Shown one piece after another: positions 35,926 through 47,942 of a stretch of 64,000 nt of DNA. Within the stretch, counting starts at the first letter, position 1. Every line of letters starts with the position of its first letter. The DNA is from Synanceia verrucosa (Eukaryota; Chordata; Actinopteri; Perciformes; Synanceiidae): the NCBI GenBank assembly GCA_029721515.1, contig CM056562.1, positions 3,031,593 to 3,095,592 of the forward strand, read 5' to 3'. The notes below the pieces were generated by a model. It was not told the origin of the DNA, did not search any database, and saw only the letters and a list, made by a program, of their open reading frames with translations. The position numbers and the translations under genes are program-made.

Positions 35926-38900
35926 GAAAGAGAGCGAGGGGGGTGATGAGAAGTAATGCAGGTGTTCTTACCTTCGACTCAGATCTGCCACATGTTCCTG
36001 AAGCCAACTGCTGCTGGCCGCTGGACACAAACACAGAGAGATGCTTTCAGTGAACAACATAACATTTGAAAAGAAAAGTCTTTATAATCACCTATAATCT
36101 GTCAAGGTTTTTACAGAGCACCCAGAAAGCATTCACATTTTGCTATCTTACAGCCTTATTCAAAAATGGAATACATTGCATTTTTCCCTCAAAACTCTAC
36201 ACACAAAACCTCATTATGACAACATGAAAAAACACTATACTTGTTGATGCACCTTTGGCAGCATTTACAGCCTCACATCTTTTTGAATATCGTCACCCTC
36301 TTAAAATAAAAAAACAAAAAAACTGGTGGCCACCATTATCAAGAGATGATCTAAGCCAAAAACTAATTTTCCAGTGGTGGTTGCTGGTCTTTCAAAGAGG
36401 GGAAGCTCATTGTCGGCTTACGTCATAAAATTCGGTAAAACAATCTAACGAAACAATATTAAACTTGAACAAGGAAATTATGTCAAACTGAAACAAGGAA
36501 AAGCCTATGAGTGTGTTTTATTTACAGAGTAAGAAATGAACTAGAAAATACATTTCCTGCTAAAAAAATGCGTGGGAATGCTGAGAGCTGAAGCTATGCT
36601 ACTAATGCTGAATGCTGCTTTGCTTAAGCTAATCTGCTAATGCTGGCTTGAATGTTGCAGGAAAGATGAATGGATAATTTAATTCAATTTAAAAGTTGAA
36701 TGTTGGAAAAAAAGAAAAGATATAGCACACATGTCCTGAAAAAGCTGAATAGTTTGATAGTTGGATGGTTTCTGTAGCTGAAAGTATGCTGAAGTGGTTG
36801 AAGTCCAAAAAACGTACGGAAGAAATAGTTGTTGTTGTTGTTGAAGTGGTTGAATAAAGAAAGGGATAACAATAGTGGGACTGCTGAAAAGCATTCCCAC
36901 TAACAAGTAATTTCACCGAGCAAATACCAACAAACGGGTTGCAGTTTGTCTTTCAGCTTCCATTGAAGTGCATGGACGCTCAGCTTCTACGTAAAATGCA
37001 TTGAAAACAGCGGTACAGGAATGTATGAGAAGTTAACATAGAATCAATCGATTTGTGATAAGTAGCTGATTCGTAGTCTGATTTGTATATAATGAAATGT
37101 TAACACAACTGTCCATATTTAACCATTTCATTTTTGACATTTTAGGGAAGCTGAGCTTCCCTTACAGTCTTAGAGAAATTGCCTCTGCTTTGGTCAGATT
37201 GGTCCATTCCTCTTTGCAGCACCTCTCAAACGCCATCAGGTTGGATGGGAAGTGTTGATGCAATTTTCAGATCTCTCCAGAGATTCAAGCCTGGGCTCTG
37301 GCTGGGCCACTCAAGGACATTCACAGAGTTAAAGTCCTGAAGCCTCCTCTGATATCTTGGCTGTGTGCTGAGGGTCCTGCTGAAAGATGAACCATCAGCT
37401 CAGAGTCCAGAGCTCTGGAGCAGCTTTTCATCCAGGATGTCTCTGTACATTGCTGCATTCATCTTTCCCTCTATACTGACTAGTCTCCAGGTCCTCACAG
37501 CACAATGCTGCCTCCACCATGCTTTACTGTAGGGATGGTGTTGTCCTGGTGATGAGCGCTGCCTGGTTTCCTCCAAACATGACACCAAAGAGTTCAATCT
37601 CTGTCTCATCAGACCAGAGAGTTTAGCTTCTCGTGGTCTGAAAGTCCTTCAGGTGCATTTAGTCAAAGTCCAGGTGGGCTGCCATGTGCTTTTTACTAAG
37701 GAGTGGCTTCTCTTTGGTCACTCTACCATACAGGCCTGATTGGTGGATCGCTGCAGAGATGTTTGTCCTTGTGGAAGGTTCTCCTCTCTCCACAGAGGAA
37801 CACTGTTAGCTTAGAAATCTAGACTCATCCTAGCAGCAAAAAAATATTTCTGCCTAGCAGGATGGTCTAGTGGTGCACCGTAGGAGCTAATCCTGGCTCC
37901 AGCAATGAATCTGTCGCACCAATCACAACGCCCTACCTGGTGGGCGTAGCACGATGACGACAGGTCTTCGACTTTGGAAGCGTTAGACTTGGGCTTTTCT
38001 TTGAAAGTTGAGCAGAAAGAACCACTCAAGTCATCCGTTTTAAAGAAGGATGTACACTGCCCGGCCAAAAAAAAAAGTTGCCACCTGGATTTAACTAAGC
38101 AAATAGCTACAAGCCTCCTGCTTTGTAATTACTGCAGGTTCAGCAACAGTATGTGCTCAAAGAATGAGGTCAGCTTGACTACCTGAATATAGTGAATGAC
38201 CAGGTTATTCCATCAATGGATTTTTTCTTCCCTGATGGCACAGGCATATTCCAAGATGACAATGCCAGGATTCATCGGGCTCAAATTGTCAAAGAGTGGT
38301 TCAGGAAGCATGAGACATGATTTTCACCACAGAGTCCAGACCTTAACCCCACTGAGAATCTCTGAGATGTGATGGAGAAGGCTTTGTGCAGCGGTCAGAC
38401 TCTACCATCATCAATGCAAGATCTTGGTGAAAAATGAATGCAACACTGGATGGAAATAAATCTTGTGACATTGCAGAAGCTTATCGAAACAATGCCACAG
38501 TGAATTCATGCTGTGATCAAAGCTAAAGGCGGTCCAACGAAATATTAGAGTGTGTGACCTTTTTTTTGGTGGCAACTTTTTTTTGGCCAGGCAGTGTATT
38601 TGCTATTTGCCGTAGCCGACTGGCTAAAAGTCTAATATACCAGTTGGCTCCGCTGGAAGCGTCACAATGTCCGTTGCTCTGATTGGTCACAGCGCTGGCC
38701 TATTACGTGCAGAGGCAGTTTGAATGACAACGGTTGGTCCCACCGACAGGCTTCAACTCTTCAACTGGCTTGTCAGGCTAGAACGCTGTAGCTCTGAGAG
38801 AGTGACCATCAGGTTCTTGGTCAATTCCTTGACTAAGGTCCTTCTTCCCTGATCACTCAGTTTAGATGGGTGGCCAGCTCTAGGAGGAGTCCTGCTGGTT

Positions 38901-40344
38901 CTGGACTTCTTCGTTTACAGATGATGGAGGCCACCGGTCTAATTGGGACCTTCAGAGGAGCAGAAATGTTTCTGGACCCTTCAGATTGGAGCCTTGAGAC
39001 ATCCTGTCTCAATTCCTTTGAGACTTCATGCTTGGTTTGTGCTCTGACATGCGCCAGTGAGGGACCTTATATAGACAGGTGTGTGTCTTTCCAAATCATG
39101 TCCAGTAAGCTGAACTTTCCACAGGTGGACTCCAGGTAAGCCGTAGGAACATCTCAAGGATCATCAGTGTAAACAGGAAGCATCTGAGCTCTGTTTCAAG
39201 CTTCATGACAAAGGCAGTGAATACTTGTGTGCAGTGTTTTTATTTTTAATAAATTTGCTAACATTTAAAAAAAATCATGTTGTCATAATGGGGTGGAAAT
39301 GAATGTATTCCATTTTGGAATGATGCTGTAACATAACAAAAGTGAAGCACTGTGAATACATTCTGGATGCTCTCTAAAAATGTTCCTCTGGGCTTTCTTA
39401 CTTCCTAATTAAGAAACTCTGCTACCCATATATGTGTCACTGTGTTTCTTTTGGTGCAAAGAATAAGTCTTTCCCGAAGTGTTAAGTCATCAAAATGGAC
39501 TACATTTCTGGACACAGTCACATTTCAGCATGTGAAAAAATTAATTCATGCATTTTTTTATCCACAGGTCACAGGCTCTTTCTGAAGACCTGTTATTCTG
39601 AGAAATACCATACAGCACACTTATATTTCACACTTATGTCAGGACTGCAACTGTCAATTATTTCTGTTAACTGCTCAGTCTATAAAGTATCAGAAAACAG
39701 ACATCCTCAAATAACTTCTTTTGTGTGACCAACAATTCACAACTCACATATTCTACAATGATTACCCCAGAACATGCTTGGCATTTTTGTTACAGAACTG
39801 ACTTCCAACATTTTTTTTTTCATGTAATCGATTAATCGTTTCAGCAGTAGTTAAGGTAACATTTAACGTGCGTGTTTATTAAGACTGATTCATGTTTTTT
39901 CAGGAGCAGCATACTTCTCTACAATCTCATATGAACTGAGGAGAAGAACATTTTACAGGAACAGAAACATCTTTTAAGTTCAATGTTGCAAGAAGATGTG
40001 CATTAAGATGCACAGCTGTTTCATTACACTGCTGACATCAATGTTTTCAACATGAAATAATCTGACAAACTGCAGCATCATGTTCACAATTATACCCTAT
40101 ACATGTGAGAGCAGGTGCTACCCAAACACTCACTGAGCTGCTGGAACAGAGATGAGCAGTCGCCCTCTGTCAGGTTGAGGGATAAAAATACTTTTTGGAG
40201 AGGGAGAGGGCAGATCACCCACTCTTTAAAAAAAGATAAGCGCTCTCGCTCTGCTGCTTTGTCCCACATTTAATGTTTGACGACACTGTGAAGCCCGAAG
40301 GCTCAGCGTTGGGTCAAAGGCCCTTCACATCCCATCCTGCTCAG

Positions 40345-40388
<44 letters not shown>

Positions 40389-40612
40389 GTGTTGTGAGAG
40401 AAAGAGGGAGTCAGGGGGTGGGATTTGTTTGTTTTGCTAGCAAGATGAGTCATTCTAAACAAACATTTTAATGGAGTGACTTATTTATGATCTCTGTGTG
40501 TGTGTGTGTTGGCATGTCTCTTCGCCTGCCTGGCCCTCTGGCACACTACATTACCACTGTCTGGAACATGGTTGCATAATACACTTTTAGTCTCGCTCCG
40601 TCAGAGAGAGAG

Positions 40613-40643
<31 letters not shown>

Positions 40644-40802
40644 ACATCAGCTGTCTGCTCTTGCGTTGGGAGCAGTCTCAACATCACTTAACATCTGACA
40701 TTTTGGGATGGGAGGGGGATGAAACTACACAAACACACACAGGCACTTAACTTTGCCAAAACACACAATATCTCTCCCTCATTACACACACACGCACGCA
40801 CG

Positions 40803-40865
<63 letters not shown>

Positions 40866-41642
40866 CTCATTCATCAGTTCATACAGATAGTGAGTCAGGC
40901 TGAGAGGAGGAAATGAAGGAGAGGAAGAGGAAACAAGCGAGACAAGAGGAGGACAGGGGGAAATAAAGGAGAGGATGAGAGGTGGAGAGGAGAGGAGGAA
41001 ACGGGAGAATGAAGGAGAGAAGGAGAAAAAGAGGGAAAGGAGAGGTGAGGAGAAAGGGGAAGGGATGAAACAGGAAATAAGAGGGGGGTGATGAGTAAGA
41101 GGAGTTAAGAGAAAATAAATTTCATATCTGTCACTCCTTTCAAACCTTTTTCACATCCTTTCTTTCTGTGGTTACAGTTCTTTTCAGTTTGACCATTTGT
41201 TTCCCTTTTCAAGACAGAAACAAAGGAAAGGAGAGATGAGAGGAAGTGAATAAGGACAAGTTAGAGGCACAGGACTCTAAGAGAGGAAATGATGGACTTT
41301 ATAAGTGATGTTGCTAAAAAAAGAAAAAAACAGGAGTGAGACTCTCTTCTTTGTATCTTGTCTCTTTCCCTGCATCTACTGCCTAGCCCTAAGCAATCTG
41401 TGTGTGTGAGTGGGTGTGTGGTCAAATTTGTAAATCTGTCTCTGCATGCATGTCCATTTGTATGTTTCATTTAAGTGAGTGTACAGGTACAAATGAGCGC
41501 ATGCTATTGTCTGCAACTTAGTGTGTGTGCACAATGGAGGCTGCAGACTGTGTGTGTGTGTGTGCAGTCTGTCTGTATTAGCAGCAGACTGAGTCTCAGT
41601 GAGGTTAATATGTCCTGGGGTCAACGTTGGCCTGGCTTCGTA

Positions 41643-41673
<31 letters not shown>

Positions 41674-44600
41674 CGCGTGCGTCCTATAGCTTGTGTGTCT
41701 CCACTATCTTCCACATGAATGTTGCGTGTTTTTGTGTTCACATATAATGTTTGGATGGTGTGTGGGTCTCTGTGTTCATGCATGTTTACACATATGTATC
41801 TGAATAGGATAGGATCCATTCTAACTAAAGATTCTTAGGAACTTGCTAACTTTTCCTATCCTAATGCAATTTTTTTTCCTTAATGTAGGAAACATGTTTC
41901 TGCAATATAAACAGGTACAAAGTGTTTCATTATAAACTTTCCAAATGTCACCCTAACATGAGAAAACAGGATTTCTGACTTTAGACGTCTCTGTAATGAG
42001 GCTCATGTTCAGACAGCGTCTGCCTCAAACTTCCATGCAATACATGAATAAGCAATTGAACAGGAGTGCTGTCTCACTGCTGATTTCATAACGGTAAACT
42101 GAAAGGTCTCCTCTTACGAACAAGCAGCTAAATCCAAGTAACTGCATCTTGGCTCATATGATGTCTGCTTGATTTCTGTCTTATATCACTGTAAGCTGAA
42201 TATTTTTGGTTTTGGACTGAATCCCAGTAGTTTAATCGATAATGCACTGGACTGTTCCTATAGATTTGCAGATGCCATGCCATATAACATATTTATTAAT
42301 GTCAATCACACATCATTTTGTGTCCCTCTATGCTGGGGGAGAAAAAAAAAAAAAAACAACTGAAAAATAATCTTTTGAAAAACAGAAAAACTCATATTGT
42401 CATATTCTAATTTGTTTGGTTTTATAACTTACTGATTTCTGCAATTAGGATGGGACTAACCTCTGATCCCACTGCTGCCGTTTCTGAGTTACTGACAAAA
42501 CAGTGAGCCAGCATTTCATTTCATTTCAGTAATCCCCCAAACTATAACAAAAGCCAAATTGTTCCGCTCCCCAGCGAGGGCGAGGATTATCAAACCTCAA
42601 CTGAGAGATCAAAAAGCAGTAAATCCACTGTGTTTGGAGCAAGCTTTAAAACGGTGTACTGTCTGAGGTGAGGCTTCAATCCATGGGTGAATGGTTAGAC
42701 TGGGAGTGAGGGTACCTTCTGAGACGTAGGTGAGAGGCTTGTTCCTGACCGACAGCAGAGTCAACAGGTTGAAGAACAGAGCGACAAACGTGCCGACCAA
42801 CAGACGGCCACTGCAGAGACACAAAGAGAGAAAGAGGGACTGTAACAATACAGAAATATCTAACACACAGTGTTAGCAAAGCTATGTGGCATGTGGCTAA
42901 TGTGAACTTACTTACACATGTGTATAGCAGGTTATACATGAGACTGCTGTCTGGAGACACTGTCAGAGTCATTTCTTCCAGTGCATTTAAACAACATTCA
43001 TTTGTTTCAAGAAATGCACAGAGACAGTATCTTTTACTTTGTGATTCGCACTCTGTGGTCACTTTATTAGGTACACCTGTACATGCAGCAAATATAACTT
43101 CTGCCATTAGTTCTATGACAATCTCATTGAGGTGTTTCCAGCATCAGGGTTAAACAGGACTTCATTACAGGAGTGCAGGACAATTACTGGCCAGATAATT
43201 ACCATCCAGATATCACGAAATTATGACGTCATTCCAATCAGTCCGATATCATGAAAAGTCTCTTCTTTCTTTTGTTAATAGTATTGATGTCATGATATAT
43301 GATATATGTCCACTTTTGCTCATTGGTCCTTCTTATCTCCAGGTATGTTATCTGTATCGGCCGTTGGAAGCAGAAAGCTATCGGTTATCTGTATCTGCCT
43401 TTGGAAAAAGACAGTCATTGGTAATAGGTACTGGCCTTCGGAAGCAGAAAGTTATCGGTTATCTGTATCTGCCTTTGGAAGAAGGAAGTCATCGGTAATA
43501 GGTATCGGCCTTTGGAAGCAGAAAGTTCTCGGTATCGTTCTTTGGAAGCCGAATGTTATCGGTTATCTGTATCATTCTTTGGAAGCAAAAAGTTATTGGC
43601 ATCGTTCTTCAGAAGCAAAAAGTTATCGGTTATCGGTATCGTTCTTTGGAAGCAGAAAGTTATCGGTTATCTGTATCGTTCTTTGGAAGCAGAAAGTTAT
43701 CGGTTATCTGTATCATTCTTTGGAAGCAGAAAGTTATTGGCATCGTTCTTCAGAAGCAAAAAGTTATCGGTTATCGGTATCGTTCTTTGGAAGCAGAAAG
43801 TTATCGGTTATCTGTATCGTTCTTTGGAAGCAGAAAGTTATCGGTTATCTGTATCGTTCTTTGGAAGCAGAAAGTTATCGGTTATCTGTATCGTTCTTTG
43901 GAAGCAGAAAGTTATCGGTTATCTGTATCGTTCTTTGGAAGCAGAAAGTTATCGGTTATCTGTATCGTTCTTTGGAAGCAGAAAGTTATTGGTACCGTTC
44001 TTTGGAAGTAGAAAGTTATCGGTTATCTGTATCATTCTTTGGAAGCAGAAAGTTATCGGTTATCTGTATCGTTCTTTGGAAGCAGAAAGTTATCGGTTAT
44101 CTGTATCGTTCTTTGGAAGCAGAAAGTTATTGGTACCGTTCTATGGAAGTAGAAAGTTATCAGCTCTCTGTATCGGCCTTTGTTATCGTATCGGCCTTTG
44201 GAAGTAGAAAGTTAAAAAAAAAATGATTGTGCATACTACTGTGCATGTCCTACTTCATGATAAACCATCACATATATAAACCACTGTCACTATGCTGTAG
44301 TCCAGCAACACACAACCTTTCACCATGACCTCAGAACACACCAAACTTTGTAAGTTAATGGCACAGCTGTTGTGTTGAACTGCAACAGACTACATGTGTA
44401 GCTAATAAAGCATGCCACTCACTGATTGCACAACACTGTTTCACGGCAGTACTGCAGGGAGTCCAGCAAAGATTTTTTGTGATAAATGAATTAGTTGTTT
44501 CGTAAATGTGTAGCTAGGGGCTGAGAATGGTAGAAGTTCCCCTCAGGTGGAGACAAGTCAGTTTATCCGGAGGCTAAAGTACTCAAGAAGGTTGACAAAA

Positions 44601-46170
44601 ATAAATGAATGAGCTGATCCAATGCCTCTGAAATGATAAGACAGACTTTCTATAATGTGAATTATGAAACCACAAAGTTTGTCTATCTTATTTGTAATTT
44701 CTATCTCATCAGTTACAACTTTTGAGTGGTCTACTCTGCTTACTGAAGCTTTGGCTGTGCTTTTAAGTTTATTTAGTCAAGTTTGTGCTTTAAAGTGTTT
44801 GTGCAGCCTCAATAGGACAGGTTACAGCAGATACTGTTATCTGAACCCTGAAACAAACTGTCTGCATTTTATTTTCACATTAAGTGAATTTGGACTACAT
44901 TTTGAGCATCAGTTAATGGTGAATTCTCTCTGGAAATATTTTAGAAAGAAGCCTGTGAGCCTGACAAACTGCACGAAAAACAACATTAAGGGAATAATTC
45001 AAAGCAAGTTTTCTGCCATTGCACTAACAAACATGCAATACAGATCTCCAGACTCTGCATGTAAACACAAAGAACAAATACACAACTGTACTCCTCACTG
45101 CACTAATAACATGGGACAATCCATTTAAGAGCCTGAAAACTGGTCCAAACAATCAGCGGGAAGCAAAGGGCTACCCGCCAGTGAGCCACAATAACTGGAC
45201 AATAAACCGACCCCACCTTCCTCTAAGATTAAAGAGAGAGAGAATATGTGCGTCTGTCTCTCGACCCAGCAGACACCTGCCGATCCAGTTAGCTGCCTCA
45301 AGCCGTCCAATCACATCCAGTCAGAGGAGAGAAGGGGGAGAGGGGAGAGAAATCTTGTCACAGGAGACAGGTTTAAGTCTCATTGTGTTTTAGTTTGTAA
45401 AAGCCGCCACTAATCTGTTTTATTATGGAGGGAAACCACAGAGGAAAAAGCCAAAACAGGTTATTTGCCCAGACTACGTAGGGGGGAGAGAGGTAAAAGA
45501 GCAATGACAGCCAGAGAGAGAGAAACTGATACATACAGTGAATAAAACAGACTTTATTAACAATCTATTTAACCAAAACCAGGAGCAATTCATCAGAGCA
45601 CATCTGTGACTTACTGAAATAATAACACCAACACATTTTGGTAATTTGTCAAACTTTCCACAACTCAAACTCTCTCTTTGGTGTGGTTTGATTTTGATCA
45701 CTTAAACAGTGTTTTACATCCTGGAACTCAGTGTCTGATAAAGTCCACTCAGCTGTATTTAAATTATTAAGTACTTTGTATTTCAAATCCTTATGCAAAG
45801 TAAAGTATTTCAGTATTTGACATCTTTAAGCAAAAGTTGTCATGGTCCACTTTTGCTCATTGTTTTTTCTTATCTCTGCATCCCTAATTTAAATATGCCA
45901 ATAGCACAAACCAGCCTTCTTAATTTAATAAGATGTTCACAAATATTTGTTGTTCCTTCTCTGACAGAGCTGATGTCACCCTGAAGACAGTGTTCAGCAC
46001 AATTTACATGTTTTTAATCAACTCTACACATGTGAACACATATAAACATTTAAAATGAAATTAACAATGAACATGTCGCAGTCACTCATTACCTCTCCGA
46101 CTCAACCGACTAAGTAATTCTGTTTGTCTGACCCAGATATTTGGGATGTTCTGTTCCGACAACAGCTGGC

Positions 46171-46210
<40 letters not shown>

Positions 46211-47899
46211 CTGTGACACACAAGGGTATATCATGTTGTGCGTTGTTTATTTTGAGAGTGTGGTGAGGGAATTAGTGTGTTTGTTTGTGTGTGTGGAGAA
46301 ATACTTACGTATGGACCTCAGGCTGCTCCATGAAGCGCTCCACACTGACAAAACAGAAACAAACACAGTCAACAACACTGGCCAGGTGGGACTACACCGA
46401 CTGTGTGTGTGTGTGTGCATGCGCTAGAGATAGAGCGATCGAGACAATTGAAAAGAATGAAAAGAGACAAGGGGCAAAAAACAGAGAAAGAAAACAGGAA
46501 ATACATTAACACACAAACACATGAGCACCCACACTCTCCCAACGCCACACATACCTAAAAAAATGTAAAATGGTGCACAAACACCCACCTCCACCCTCTA
46601 GTCTGTCTCCTCTCTCTGTGTAGCTGGCCTACTGAGGCATTCATGACATGTACTGCACTGTGTGTGTGTGTGTGTGTGTGTGTGTCAAGGGGGAAATGGC
46701 AAAGCAAACACTGAGAGGGACGTAAATGTTCAGTGTTGTAGTTTGTCTAACCAAGTGACTAGAAAAAAATGAAAACCTAAAACGTGACTTCAAATTTGGT
46801 AACACACAAAATAAGGAAATATGTTTAGTTAGATTTACATAAATGCTTTTAGACTGACTGGAAAAACATCAATTTGTGTTAAAAAAGGAAGTATTGTTTA
46901 AGTCAGTTGGCGGTTCTTCTTGTTCACTGTAATAATGTAATTAATATGTGTAATGATGGAATGAACTAGAAGACGATCAAAAAATACTTGGCAAGTGAGC
47001 AGTTGGCTGAACCATCTTGCTGAAGGCAGTTAGAAGAAGAGAGAAAACATCTTCTGAGAAAAGCCCTCAGTTCCTCTTTTGGTTCCTATTTCAATGAAGA
47101 AATCCTCTTCAGGTGTGATGGAGCTGATGCTCCAGCTCCCTATGGCTCCACTGGGGAGCAGCCCGAGGTCACCTGCTGCCATCAGCCTCTCCATGACCCC
47201 TTCTTCCCCCCCTCTCGCCCAGACCACAGCAGGAGGATCTGGTGCGTATTGACAGATGATGGACATCGGACGTCGGCGTTGTTCCGCATCCAGTGGAAAT
47301 CAGGGATTAGTGTTGTTTGTCCAGTGATGGATGTAAAGTAGTTTTTCTGAAAGAAAGTAGTGAGTCCTCCATGTTCTTTAACTTTTTGAAGACTGGATTG
47401 ATTTGTGTTTTTTTTTTTTTGTAACTGCACTATTAACAGAGGAAAACCAGCCTGCCTGGGGGTGGGGTTACAGGGGTCATCAAAAAACGTAGTTTATTTT
47501 TGGAAGGATGTTCATTTTAACTGTTGAGATTCAACCAATTAAGAATAGTGGTAATTTAATCCATCTGTCCAAACTGTCTTTTATTTCTTGTAATAGAGGT
47601 GTGTGGTTAAGTTTGAACAATTCATTTAGATTACAAGAGATGTGGATCTCAAGGTATTTGACTGATTCTGCTGTAGGATTAGAAAGGGGAGGAACAATAT
47701 TATCGGATAAATAAACACATCAAGAGTCACTAAAGTGCTAAATTTTAGTCCTACAGTCAAGCAAACCCACATACATGTTGACAAGTGTTAGCAGGCTGCG
47801 TGCCAAATGCTTGACCTGCATTTGTGTGTGTTGTTCTAGAAATGTACCCCTCCCTTCCCTGAGAACTGACCGCAAGACAACCCCACACAGGGTGCCTGG

Positions 47900-47942
<43 letters not shown>

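Larger units (their letters stand above)
36114..39374 (-). mobile_element. Tc1-like transposon split by two or more nested insertions
   Basis: Left end CAGAGCACCCAGAAAGCATT and right end AATACATTCTGGATGCTCTC are inverse and flanked by TA. Inner terminal phrases (TTACAGCCTTATTCAAAAAT / CATTTTGGAATGATGCTGTA) also match. The minus strand holds transposase pieces: an N-terminal one near 38800-38935 (GHPSKLSDQGRRTLVKELTK) and a C-terminal one at 37400-37609 (HPYSKAWWRQH). The present 3.26-kb span includes an hAT insertion at 37807-38781 and another insertion around 36300-37187. Confidence 0.88.

Noticed and set aside
43343..44215. Possible CRISPR-like array
   Set aside because: Units are contiguous without unique spacers, in a vertebrate genome. 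It is a minisatellite.
43306..44226. 306-codon open frame and two overlapping frames (231 and 152 codons) with a repeating GSRKLSVI.. protein
   Set aside because: They coincide exactly with the 37-bp minisatellite; all three frames are open because the unit lacks stops. No gene structure or known domain.
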